Source: CAYYNP01 sp964472545
GTDB taxonomy: Bacteria; Planctomycetota; Planctomycetia; Pirellulales; Thermoguttaceae
Direction of reading: 5' to 3'
DNA: 59,235 nucleotides
Assembly: GCA_964472545.1 (NCBI GenBank)
Contig: CAYYNP010000019.1
Span: 1 to 59,235, forward strand
Positions 16,269-24,585 of the stretch are shown here, in pieces. The stretch's first letter is position 1. The number at the start of each line of letters is the position of its first letter. The notes under the pieces were generated by a model. That model was not told where the DNA came from. It saw only the letters and a list, made by a program, of their open reading frames with translations, and ran no database searches. The position numbers and the translations under genes were made by a program.

Positions 16269-17879
16269 ATGAGAATCTCTACACTCGCTCTCTGTCTCGC
16301 ATTAGCGGCACTGATGTTCCCAGAAGTTCATACGCCCGCCGCCGATCCACCGGCGATCGAGAAGATCGAGGTCGGCCCCGATCGCGTCTTTCGCGTCAAC
16401 GGCCGGCCGTTCTTCCCGGTGATGGCGTGGCTGCAAGACCCGGAGAACTTCTCGGCCGTGCGAGAATGCGGCATGAACACCACGGCCGGCTACTGGCGCG
16501 GCTCGGGCGGGACGAAAGACGTGGTGGAGTACTTGGCGGCGGTCGAGAAGGCGGGCCTCTACGGTGTGATGCCGTTCGAGCCGCGATTGGCCGGCAACGG
16601 TGCCCTGCTCGGCTACATCCACGGCGACGAGCCCGATCTGCCGCGGCAGGTCAGCGACGCGGAGGTCGTGCCGTCGGACGGGCTGAAGATCAATCGCAGC
16701 ACGCCGCTGTGGAAGATCGTCGACGGTGTGACGCACAGTTGGTCGGTGCTCGATCCGCTCGAGGGGGCCGCGGTGACCGTTCGCCCGAAGCAGCCGGTGA
16801 CGATCCACAGCGTGGCCGTTTGGCCGACGATCTCGAAAGGCTTGGCCATAGCGAAAGACGTATCGCTCTTTGCCGACGGCCAGAAAGTGCTCAGCGTTAC
16901 GCTACAGCCGAAGAAGGGATTGCAGCGTTTCCCGCTCGCCGAGGCGGTCACGCTGAAGGAGTTGAAGATGACCGTCGACTCGACCTACCCCGGCGAGCAG
17001 GTCTGGGGCTCGATCGGGGAGATTGAGGGTTTCGACGCCGCGGGTAAGAACGTGCTGCTGGCTCCGCCGCGAAACGAGCCGAGGGCCTGGCCGCCGGACA
17101 CGCTCAAACAGTATCGGGCGATCAAGGCGGCCGATTCCTCCCGCCCGGTCTTCATGACGGTTACCGGGTACTTTCATCCCCAGTTCGGCAAGTGGAGCCC
17201 CGAGCAGCGCAACGAACTCTATCCCCAATACGTCCGTGCCACCGACGTCATCGGCTACGACATCTATCCGATCTACGGCTGGAACAAGCCCGAGTGGATC
17301 CACCTGGTCCACGAAGCGACCGGCCGGCTGGTCGAGTTGGCCGGCGATCGGCCGGTTTACGCCTGGATCGAAACCAGCAAAGGCGGACAGTACACCGGGC
17401 CGCTGGAGCGTCAGAAGGACGTCACCCCGGCGCACATTCGGGCGGAGGTCTGGATGGCCGTCTGCCGCGGGGCGACCGCGATCGGCTACTTCACCCACGT
17501 CTGGAAGCCGTCGTACAAGCAGTTTGGCGTGCCCGAGGAGAATCGCCGGGCGTTGCGGGAGATCAACGGCCAGATCACGCGGCTGACGCCGGCGATACTC
17601 GGCGGGCAGCCGCAACGGGCGGTAACGATCAAGAGTGAAGAATCCGTGAAGCTCGACGTCATGGCCAAAACGCTCGACCGGCAGTTGGTCGTCTTCGCGG
17701 TCAACTACGACCAGCGATACCTGGGCACGGAAGCCACGATCGCGGTCGAGGGGCTTGCGGCGGGCGTCGACGTTGAGGTGGTCGACGAAGACCGCACGAT
17801 CCGTTCCGGCGCCGGCTCGTTCAGCGACCGCTTCGATCCGATGGCCGTGCACATCTATCGTATTGACGCGGGCGAGTGA
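16269..17879 (+). CDS. Secreted glycoside hydrolase-like protein with inserted discoidin-type domain
   Basis: A 536-residue exported protein with a signal peptide (LALCLALAALMFPEVHTPAA). Residues 30-120 and about 256-450 look like the two halves of a TIM barrel, with motifs FRVNGRPFFPVMAW, VIGYDIYPIYGW and VYAWIETS. The intervening stretch (about 140-250) contains WSVLDPLEGAAVTVRPKQPV and resembles an F5/8-type carbohydrate-binding domain inserted in the barrel. A small beta domain ends the protein. Candidate catalytic acids are present, but no glycosidase family can be named with confidence. AGGAG lies 9 nt before the ATG. Confidence 0.72.
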   Translation: MRISTLALCLALAALMFPEVHTPAADPPAIEKIEVGPDRVFRVNGRPFFPVMAWLQDPENFSAVRECGMNTTAGYWRGSGGTKDVVEYLAAVEKAGLYGVMPFEPRLAGNGALLGYIHGDEPDLPRQVSDAEVVPSDGLKINRSTPLWKIVDGVTHSWSVLDPLEGAAVTVRPKQPVTIHSVAVWPTISKGLAIAKDVSLFADGQKVLSVTLQPKKGLQRFPLAEAVTLKELKMTVDSTYPGEQVWGSIGEIEGFDAAGKNVLLAPPRNEPRAWPPDTLKQYRAIKAADSSRPVFMTVTGYFHPQFGKWSPEQRNELYPQYVRATDVIGYDIYPIYGWNKPEWIHLVHEATGRLVELAGDRPVYAWIETSKGGQYTGPLERQKDVTPAHIRAEVWMAVCRGATAIGYFTHVWKPSYKQFGVPEENRRALREINGQITRLTPAILGGQPQRAVTIKSEESVKLDVMAKTLDRQLVVFAVNYDQRYLGTEATIAVEGLAAGVDVEVVDEDRTIRSGAGSFSDRFDPMAVHIYRIDAGE

Positions 17880-17938
17880 CGTAGGTTGGAGATCACCCCG
17901 ATCGTTTGACGGCCGACGGTTTGGAAGGAGACGAATCC

Positions 17939-19483
17939 GTGTGGGCTGAAATGCTCGGGCATTACGGCGCCGAACTCGTGCTCTTGGCCGTGGCCGTGTT
18001 GATCCTCGTCGCCGGGACGCTGGTCGACGCGCGGCGAGAATGGCGCTGGATCGCCGGTTGTGGAATCGTCACTGCGGCTGCGGTTTGGGTGACGTGCAGT
18101 CGGGGGAACGATGCGCTGGCCGATATCGTCCGCCCGGCGGCGCTGCTCTTCGGCGGATTGCTCATGCTGGCGGCCGCTCGTCCGTTGCCCGGCCGTGGGA
18201 CGGCGGCGTACCTCGGATCGCTATTGGCGGCCGTGGCCGGGTTGATGCTCGCCGGCGGGGCGGGCGATCTGGCGGCGTTGATCGTGGGGCTGGAGTTGGT
18301 CTCGCTGGCCGTTGCCGTGATGCTCTTCGTCGCGGTCGGCCGCCGTGGGCAGGCCGCGGCCTTGCGGTACTATCTGCTGGGATCGCTCGCCTCGGCGCTG
18401 TTGCTGTTGGGCTTCGGCCTGCTGTACGCGGCCGCCGGTTCGACCAACCTCGCGGAAATCCGCGCGGCGCTCGTTTCACCGGGCAGCCCGGCCGCCGGCT
18501 TCGGCGTGCTGGGTAAGCTGGCGTTCGCGTTCATCCTCGTCGGCCTGGGTTGGAAGATCACCGCCGTGCCGTTTCATCTGCACGCGGCCGACGTACACGC
18601 GAGCACCTCCCACCCGGCCGCCGCCGTGCTGGCCGTGCTTCCCAAGGCGGCCGCGCTGGTGGCCCTGGTGCGAGTCGTTGTGTGGGCCTTGCCGCCGTCG
18701 CCGGGCATGCCGGCGTATGCCTGGCGCGTGATGGCCGTGTTGGCTGCGGCGACGATGACACTTGGCAACGTGGCAGCCTTGCTTCAGAGAAACCTCCGCC
18801 GCCGACTGGCCTACGTCTCGATTGCGCAGACCGGCTACCTGCTGGCGGCGCTGTCTGTTGCTCTGGTGCCTTGGCACATCGCCGGAGAATGGGGCGGAGT
18901 CGATGCCGCGTTGCTGCATCTGGTTGCCTACGCCATAGCGATGATCGGGACGCTTGCCGCGCTGGACTATCTCGGCCGCGACGACCGCCCGATCGAAATC
19001 CTCGAGCAGTTCGCCGGCCTCGGCCGCACGCGTCGGCTGCCCGCCGCGGCGATTGCGCTATGCACGCTCAGCCTTGCCGGCGCTCCCCTGTTGGCCGGCT
19101 ATTGGGGGATGTCGGCCGTGCTGACCGCTGCCCTTCAGACCGGCTTTGGCCCGGGCATGCTCTTCGAGTTGCGGCTGTGGTACATCACGCTAGCGTCTGC
19201 GATCGGGCTGAACGTGCTGCTCGGGGCGGTTTGTCACTCGCGGATCATCGTGGTGATGTACTTTCGCACGCCGCTGGGCGTACCCAAGCCGCAGGGCGGC
19301 CCCGGGGCGTGGGCGGCGATGGTTGTCTCTGCTATGCTAATCGTGATCATGGGCATGTTCGCAAGCCCGTTGATCCGACAGGCACACGATGCCGGACGGG
19401 AGGTCGACGCACCGGCACACGCCCCCGACTACGCAAACACCGCCGTGCCGGCGGCGACTAAACGGGATGTGGCGATGCCGTGA
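17939..19483 (+). CDS. NuoN-like proton-translocating membrane subunit (lone)
   Basis: A polytopic membrane protein of 514 residues related to the antiporter-like subunit N of NADH dehydrogenase (complex I). Hallmarks are the Glu-bearing helix IVGLELVSLAVAV, the motif VGLGWKITAVPFHLHAADV with HPAAAVLAVLPKAA, and NLRRRLAYVSIAQTGYLL. The start is GTG at 17939, preceded by GGAAGGAG with 8-nt spacing. No other nuo gene is in the window, so it may belong to a scattered complex I or to a separate NDH-like/cation transporter complex. The last 15 or so residues come from a half copy of repeat family A (19438-19465) and are probably a later extension. Confidence 0.82.
   Translation: MWAEMLGHYGAELVLLAVAVLILVAGTLVDARREWRWIAGCGIVTAAAVWVTCSRGNDALADIVRPAALLFGGLLMLAAARPLPGRGTAAYLGSLLAAVAGLMLAGGAGDLAALIVGLELVSLAVAVMLFVAVGRRGQAAALRYYLLGSLASALLLLGFGLLYAAAGSTNLAEIRAALVSPGSPAAGFGVLGKLAFAFILVGLGWKITAVPFHLHAADVHASTSHPAAAVLAVLPKAAALVALVRVVVWALPPSPGMPAYAWRVMAVLAAATMTLGNVAALLQRNLRRRLAYVSIAQTGYLLAALSVALVPWHIAGEWGGVDAALLHLVAYAIAMIGTLAALDYLGRDDRPIEILEQFAGLGRTRRLPAAAIALCTLSLAGAPLLAGYWGMSAVLTAALQTGFGPGMLFELRLWYITLASAIGLNVLLGAVCHSRIIVVMYFRTPLGVPKPQGGPGAWAAMVVSAMLIVIMGMFASPLIRQAHDAGREVDAPAHAPDYANTAVPAATKRDVAMP
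19438..19465. repeat. Half copy of palindromic repeat family A inside a coding region
   Basis: The 28-nt sequence from CACCGCCGTG to ACTAAACGG matches the right arm of the copy at 26045-26072 with one mismatch. No left arm is present. It lies within the 3' end of the NuoN-like gene and is translated as NTAVPAATKR. Confidence 0.85.
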
Positions 19484-19515
19484 ATTGTCGCACGACTGGA
19501 CCGAAGAGCGAGGGC

Positions 19516-21762
19516 ATGAGTGTGGATGAGTCTGTCCGAAAACCGCGTTGGTACCGCATTACACCAGGTCGTTTCCTGGCCGGTCTGCTGGGCGCCGAGG
19601 GCGTGCTGTTGCTCTCGGAACGATATCAGTGGTTCCCATTCAACGAGCACAAGGGTTGGACGGTGCTGATTGGCGTGGCCATGCTCTGCGTGGCCTTGCT
19701 TCTGCTGACAATCTGGTTTGCCGCAGGTCTCGTCTTTCGCCAGCGATTTCAGTTCAGCCTCCGTTCGTTGCTGGTGCTAGTCGTCGCCGTGGCCGTTCCG
19801 TGCAGTTGGCTGGCGGTGAGGATGCAGCAGGCCAAGCGGCAGCGGGAGGTGGTGGAGGCGATTTGGGCGGCGAAAGGGCACGTACGATACGATCGATCGT
19901 ATCATCGTGCAGACAGAGCCGCCGAGTTCCCAGGCCCCACGTGGCTGCTGGCGATCTTTGGCCATGACTTCTTTGCCGACGTCGAGCACACTTTCACGGA
20001 GTTCAGGGACGGAGCCGCGGGAATCACGGATGAAGGCTTGGAGCATCTGAGCGAACTCACGAACCTCGAGTCCCTCTCGCTCGTCGATACGCAAGTCACC
20101 GAAGAGAGCCTGGCTCATTTGGAGAACCTAACCAGACTCGAGTTCTTGGAGCTATCCGGCCCAAATGTCACCGATGCGGGCATGGACCACCTGAAAGGTC
20201 TGGCTAATCTAGAGGTATTGCTGCTGGACGACACGAAGGTCGGCGATGCGGGACTTGAGCAGCTTCGAGAGCTGCATAACCTCAGAGTCCTGGGCTTGTG
20301 GAACACCGAGGTTAGCGACGCCGGATTGAGACATCTGGCGGCACTGACTAGTCTTGAGACCCTGCGTCTTGGTAAGAACCGTGTCAGCAGTGTGGGCATC
20401 AAACACCTAACTGACCTGGCTCGGCTTCAGAAACTGAACTTGTCGGACACGTTGGTAGACGACACCGGACTCAAGCACGTCAGCGCGCTGCTCAACCTGT
20501 ATGAGTTGGACTTGCGCCGTACGCAGATTACCGATGCCGGCCTGGAGCACCTCAAGGGGCTGAGGAACCTTCAGGACCTTGACCTGCAGGGCACCAAGAT
20601 CAGCGATTCTGGTTTGGAGAACTTCAAGAATCTGCCGATACTCCGCCATTTGAGCTTGGCCGACACCGACGTTCGGGGCCCCGGCCTGAGACACCTCCGC
20701 GGGCTCCCCGAGTTAGAGTGCCTGATGCTGCACGGCACCGAACTCAGCGAGGGCGGGTTGGAGTCTCTCCGTGATCTACCCAACCTCAGGGAGTTGTACC
20801 TCGATAACACGAATGTCACCGATGCTGACCTCGAATACCTCGAATCGCTGTCGAATCTCGAGTCCTTGGACCTGCGGGACACCGAAGTCACCGACGAAGA
20901 TGCTGACCGCCTCAAACGGGCATTGCCCGGCTGCAGAATCCACTGGGATTGGCAGTTCGACGACGACGCGCAAGGACCGACGGTTGCCACGGAAGACCTT
21001 CCACCGAAGGACGAAGTACCGGACTTCCCGACAGACAACACTTTCACCAACTCCGTCGGCATGAAGTTCGCGCGGCTTCCCGCGGGGGAGTTCTTGATGG
21101 GGAGCCCAAAGGATGAAGCCGACCGCGACGACGACGAGGTACAGCACCGTGTGCGGATCACCAAGCCGTTCTACTTGGGCGTGTACGAGGTGACGCAGGT
21201 AGAATACGTGCGGGTGATGGGCAAGAATCCCGCCCATATCGTGGGGCTGACGCGACCCGTGGAGATGGTACGTTGGGACGATGCGGTCGCTTTCTGCGAG
21301 AGGCTCTCGAAGATGGAAGGGCGGACGTATCGACTGCCGACGGAGGCCGAGTGGGAATACGCTTGCCGAGCGGGAACGACGACGCCGTTTGCGTTCGGCG
21401 AGACGCTCTCGTCGAAAACGGATGCGAATATCGACGGGGAGTACCCGTACGGCGAGGGCGAGAAAGGGCCGAACCTGGAGACGTCGACCCCCGTGGGGCT
21501 CTACCCCCCGAATGCCTCGGGCCTGTACGACATGCACGGGAATGTCAACGAATGGTGTGAGGACAGATACGGCAAGAACTACTACAAGGTCTCGCCCGCA
21601 AACGACCCAATTGGGCCTGTTTCGGGGCAGTTCCGCGTGATTCGTGGAGGAAGTTGGTATGAATGGGCGTCGTACGCCAGGTCGGCGGAGCGATCAGGGG
21701 ATTTGCCAGGTTTCTACGCATCCTGGTGCGGCTTTCGTGTCGCCCTGGTCCCGAACGAGTGA
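19516..21762 (+). CDS. Membrane-anchored leucine-rich-repeat and SUMF1/FGE-like fusion protein
   Basis: A 748-residue fusion. Two hydrophobic helices (about 49-74 and 83-101) anchor it. Twelve exact 24-residue leucine-rich repeats of the TDAGLEHL type span residues 170-457 (20023-20886). Residues about 508-748 form a C-lectin-like SUMF1 domain (NSVGMKFARLPAGEFLMGS, RLPTEAEWEYACRAG, DMHGNVNEWCED, VIRGGSW). The pair of active-site cysteines found after RGGS in true formylglycine-generating enzymes is absent (SWYEWASYARSAERS), so it is unlikely to activate sulfatases; binding is more likely. A GTG at 19480 overlapping the previous stop (GTGA) is an alternative start and would imply coupling with the NuoN-like gene. 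Confidence 0.85.
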   Translation: MSVDESVRKPRWYRITPGRFLAGLLGAEGVLLLSERYQWFPFNEHKGWTVLIGVAMLCVALLLLTIWFAAGLVFRQRFQFSLRSLLVLVVAVAVPCSWLAVRMQQAKRQREVVEAIWAAKGHVRYDRSYHRADRAAEFPGPTWLLAIFGHDFFADVEHTFTEFRDGAAGITDEGLEHLSELTNLESLSLVDTQVTEESLAHLENLTRLEFLELSGPNVTDAGMDHLKGLANLEVLLLDDTKVGDAGLEQLRELHNLRVLGLWNTEVSDAGLRHLAALTSLETLRLGKNRVSSVGIKHLTDLARLQKLNLSDTLVDDTGLKHVSALLNLYELDLRRTQITDAGLEHLKGLRNLQDLDLQGTKISDSGLENFKNLPILRHLSLADTDVRGPGLRHLRGLPELECLMLHGTELSEGGLESLRDLPNLRELYLDNTNVTDADLEYLESLSNLESLDLRDTEVTDEDADRLKRALPGCRIHWDWQFDDDAQGPTVATEDLPPKDEVPDFPTDNTFTNSVGMKFARLPAGEFLMGSPKDEADRDDDEVQHRVRITKPFYLGVYEVTQVEYVRVMGKNPAHIVGLTRPVEMVRWDDAVAFCERLSKMEGRTYRLPTEAEWEYACRAGTTTPFAFGETLSSKTDANIDGEYPYGEGEKGPNLETSTPVGLYPPNASGLYDMHGNVNEWCEDRYGKNYYKVSPANDPIGPVSGQFRVIRGGSWYEWASYARSAERSGDLPGFYASWCGFRVALVPNE

Positions 21763-21781
21763 GCGACGGTCGAAGCGACTT

Positions 21782-24358
21782 CTACAACCCCACTCGATCC
21801 TCTCCCGCCGACTTCATCTTCACGACCCGGCTCCCATCAACCACCACCTGATACTCCACCCCCGCCTTCGCCCGGATGTGCGCCACGCCGTCGCGGATCG
21901 TGGCCGGGTACGGGGAGACGATTCTGTGTTGGCCATCGATGGCGACACAAAGCGTCGCGAGTTGCCCGTCAAGGGCCATCCGCAATGCGACCAACGCGCT
22001 GGGGTTGATATCGGCCGGTTGGCGGCGTTGGTGCGGCAGGTTGAAGGAGTCGGGCAAGAGGCCGACGTAGTCGCCGTCGGGGTATTGCTGCTGCTCGGCG
22101 CTGATCAGGATGCCGCGGGCGAGATGCGGCCAGTCGAGCGTGTCGTCGTGAGGGGCCAAGAGCGTCAACGCGTACGCGTAGACGCCGCCGACCCATTGCA
22201 CCGGCAGGCCGAACCAGGAATGTCGCCAGAAGGTCGCCCCAAAGACCGGCGGAGCGCTGTAGAGCATGATCGGGCGGTCGGTCCAGAGATAAGTAAACGG
22301 GACGCCGGAGAGGGCCCATTTGCGGGCGAGTTGCAGGTATTCCTGCTTGCCCGTCAGTTCGTATCCCCGCACGTAAGCCCAGACGAGATAGGCCGAGGCG
22401 AGTTGGTCGGGCGTGTGCAGCGGGACCTCCCAGACCTGGGCGCCGCGGGGCGTGCGGAAGCGTTTCATGTATTCTAATGTGCGAAGACCCGCCTCGAGCG
22501 CGGCCTTGTCGCCGGTGGCTCGGGCGTGCTCTAAGAGCATGGCCGCCGGCCGGGCGCAGACGCCGCTGGCGGTGTTTTCAAAATGGCCGCGGCGGTATTC
22601 GCCGTCGTAGCGATACGAGCCGTCCGATTGTTGGCGGGCGATGAACGACTGGGCCTCCCGCTTGCGGTGGGCCAGCCACTCTTCTGCCCGGCCGGTGACG
22701 AAGTAGATCGCGTCGTTACGGACGTGGCCGCCGCCGGGTACGATCCGAGGCAAGTCGGGCACTTCGCCGCTGAGCCGCCAGACGGCCGAAGCAATATCGG
22801 CAAACGGCTGCCGGCCCCAACGCTCTTGCACGCAATGCCCCCAGCCGGCCTCGGTCTTCAGCGGCCCGTTGAAGGCCTGCATGCAGAATTCCTGCTGCTG
22901 TTTCGCCGTGCGCGGCGGCTTGGGCAGCGGCGGGAGCCCCTGTTTCTCGACGGCCCAACGAATCGTCTCGGTCAACGGGCCGCCGCCGACGCGGATCGTG
23001 GCGTTGATGCGTTTGCCGCGCAGGCCCATGCGATGATCGTCGGCTGCGTCGAAGAAATTCGGCGTGGCGTAGATCGGCTGCAGCGTCATGTCCGACCAGG
23101 TCATGGCCACCGACGCGCGATCTGTCACGAAGCTCATCAGCGGCATGGTCACTTTCAGCCGATCGGGCGCGAAGCGGAGATGTTCCGGCGTTTCGATGTC
23201 GAGCTTCGACGAACTGCGTTCGCCCTTGCCGAGATACTCCAGTCCGGCCAGTAGCCCCTGTTCGAGCGATCCGACGGCCCGAACGACCGGGCCCTCGCAC
23301 GCGCGGTCGGCGTCGATCGAAACGTTGATTTCGTCCCCGTCCTGGGCCACCGACACGGCGACACCGTTGCCCTCGAAACGAAGCGCCGGCGTCCGTCCGG
23401 CCAGCTTCAACTCCGGCAGCTTCCCGTCGCAATGTACCAGTGGCGCGAGGCGCGCCACGAGCACTCCGTCCCGTTCAATCCGCGCGGCCGAACCGTCTCG
23501 TGCTACGCGGGTCACAAGACTTCCTCCGCCGCCGGGAGAGGGTTGGGGTGAGGGGGGAATGCCGGCCGCCGTCGCGCGATTCGGAGCTTTGCCCGACGGC
23601 ACCACAATCCAATCGCCTTCCACGTCGTCATGACAAACGAACACGATCCGCTCGAGCGGCGGATACTTGCCGCAACGCACGTCGATCGACACACGTTCCA
23701 ACGGTCGCTGTGCCACCAGCGGGCGGGCGATCATCGTGCTGGCGTTGGCGTCGATCTCGGTGGGCTGCCCGTCGACGGAGAGCTTGACCGGCTTGGGGGA
23801 GTCGTTGTTGATTTCAAACCGCACCTCATTGCCCACACGGTCGACCCGCCGAATCACCAACGGATGCGGAAGGCGTCGGACGAGACGGATCCAATCGATC
23901 TCACACGTTCCCGGGGCGACGCCCGGATCGAACCGCAGATCGCGGAGGCTGCCCGGGGCGAGAAACGTCGCCGAGGTTTCATGCCACTGCCCGTCGTGTT
24001 GCAGGGCGATGTTGACCGCCTGCTGTTCATTGCGTCCGGGTAAGCGATCGGTGGTCCAGAAGATGCGTCCCGGGCCGGCCGTCTGGCACTTGACCCGCAT
24101 CACGAGCATCAACGGTCCGCCGGGCAGATCGACGCCGCAGTGGAGGAACGGATCGTTGCCGGTCGACGCGATTTGCAGCAGCCCATCTTCGGCCGCCACC
24201 GTACACTGGTTCTCAGCGGCCCAGCCCTCCGTGTCTTGCTCGAAATCCCACTGGTGGATCGTTTCGGTGAGCACGGCCCGTGGAAGGGGATTGATCTGGG
24301 GAGCGTCGGGCGTGGCGGTGCAAAGCGCTGCGAGGAGGATGATTCCGGCCGTGGGCAT
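21782..24358 (-). CDS. Large secreted protein with beta-sandwich and alpha/alpha-barrel regions, function unknown
   Basis: An 858-residue exported protein. The start at 24358 gives a signal peptide (MPTAGIILLAALCTATP) and has AAAGGA 7 nt upstream; longer in-frame starts add unlikely sequence. Residues about 30-160 look like a carbohydrate-binding jelly-roll (WDFEQDTEGWAAENQ and similar). The second half is helical, with Trp- and Tyr-rich segments (QSDGSYRYDGEYRRGHFENT, YLVWAYVRGYELTGKQEYLQ) suggesting an alpha/alpha-barrel of the six-hairpin glycosidase or lyase kind. No catalytic motif was identified. A low-complexity intergenic repeat is inserted in frame near residue 270. It converges with the LRR-SUMF1 gene, 19 nt away. 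Confidence 0.7.
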   Translation of the reverse strand: MPTAGIILLAALCTATPDAPQINPLPRAVLTETIHQWDFEQDTEGWAAENQCTVAAEDGLLQIASTGNDPFLHCGVDLPGGPLMLVMRVKCQTAGPGRIFWTTDRLPGRNEQQAVNIALQHDGQWHETSATFLAPGSLRDLRFDPGVAPGTCEIDWIRLVRRLPHPLVIRRVDRVGNEVRFEINNDSPKPVKLSVDGQPTEIDANASTMIARPLVAQRPLERVSIDVRCGKYPPLERIVFVCHDDVEGDWIVVPSGKAPNRATAAGIPPSPQPSPGGGGSLVTRVARDGSAARIERDGVLVARLAPLVHCDGKLPELKLAGRTPALRFEGNGVAVSVAQDGDEINVSIDADRACEGPVVRAVGSLEQGLLAGLEYLGKGERSSSKLDIETPEHLRFAPDRLKVTMPLMSFVTDRASVAMTWSDMTLQPIYATPNFFDAADDHRMGLRGKRINATIRVGGGPLTETIRWAVEKQGLPPLPKPPRTAKQQQEFCMQAFNGPLKTEAGWGHCVQERWGRQPFADIASAVWRLSGEVPDLPRIVPGGGHVRNDAIYFVTGRAEEWLAHRKREAQSFIARQQSDGSYRYDGEYRRGHFENTASGVCARPAAMLLEHARATGDKAALEAGLRTLEYMKRFRTPRGAQVWEVPLHTPDQLASAYLVWAYVRGYELTGKQEYLQLARKWALSGVPFTYLWTDRPIMLYSAPPVFGATFWRHSWFGLPVQWVGGVYAYALTLLAPHDDTLDWPHLARGILISAEQQQYPDGDYVGLLPDSFNLPHQRRQPADINPSALVALRMALDGQLATLCVAIDGQHRIVSPYPATIRDGVAHIRAKAGVEYQVVVDGSRVVKMKSAGEDRVGL
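23519..23563. repeat. Mobile-type low-complexity repeat inserted in frame in a coding region
   Basis: On the minus strand this reads CCCCTCACCCCAACCCTCTC followed by a GC-rich end, a class of short sequence that is usually intergenic in many bacterial genomes. Here it lies inside the secreted protein gene and is translated as PPSPQPSPGGGGSL without breaking the frame. A related tract ends the window (59189-59235). Confidence 0.7.
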
Positions 24359-24525
24359 GGCGAAGTCCTTTGGCTTACTCGTGTGACGGGGCCGCGGAGG
24401 CGTCGGCGGATCACGGATTGTCGTCCAATCGGCCCGGAAAGTCAAATTCGGCCGATCGGGACGTGCCCTTGCCGGCCCCATCCCTATCGCGGTAAGATAT
24501 CGAAGAGGCCGGTTCAAAGAGCGGC

Positions 24526-24585
24526 CCATCCAATCCCAACGCCCAACCCCCAACTCCCAGCCCCAAAATCCCAGTTCCAAGTCCC
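24526..24585. repeat. Degenerate CCCAA-type tandem tract in a 5' leader
   Basis: About 60 nt of imperfect 6-8 nt units such as CCCAAC, CCCCAACT and CCCAGTT run up to the base before the S41 protease ATG. It leaves no purine-rich ribosome binding site for that gene. Confidence 0.75.
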
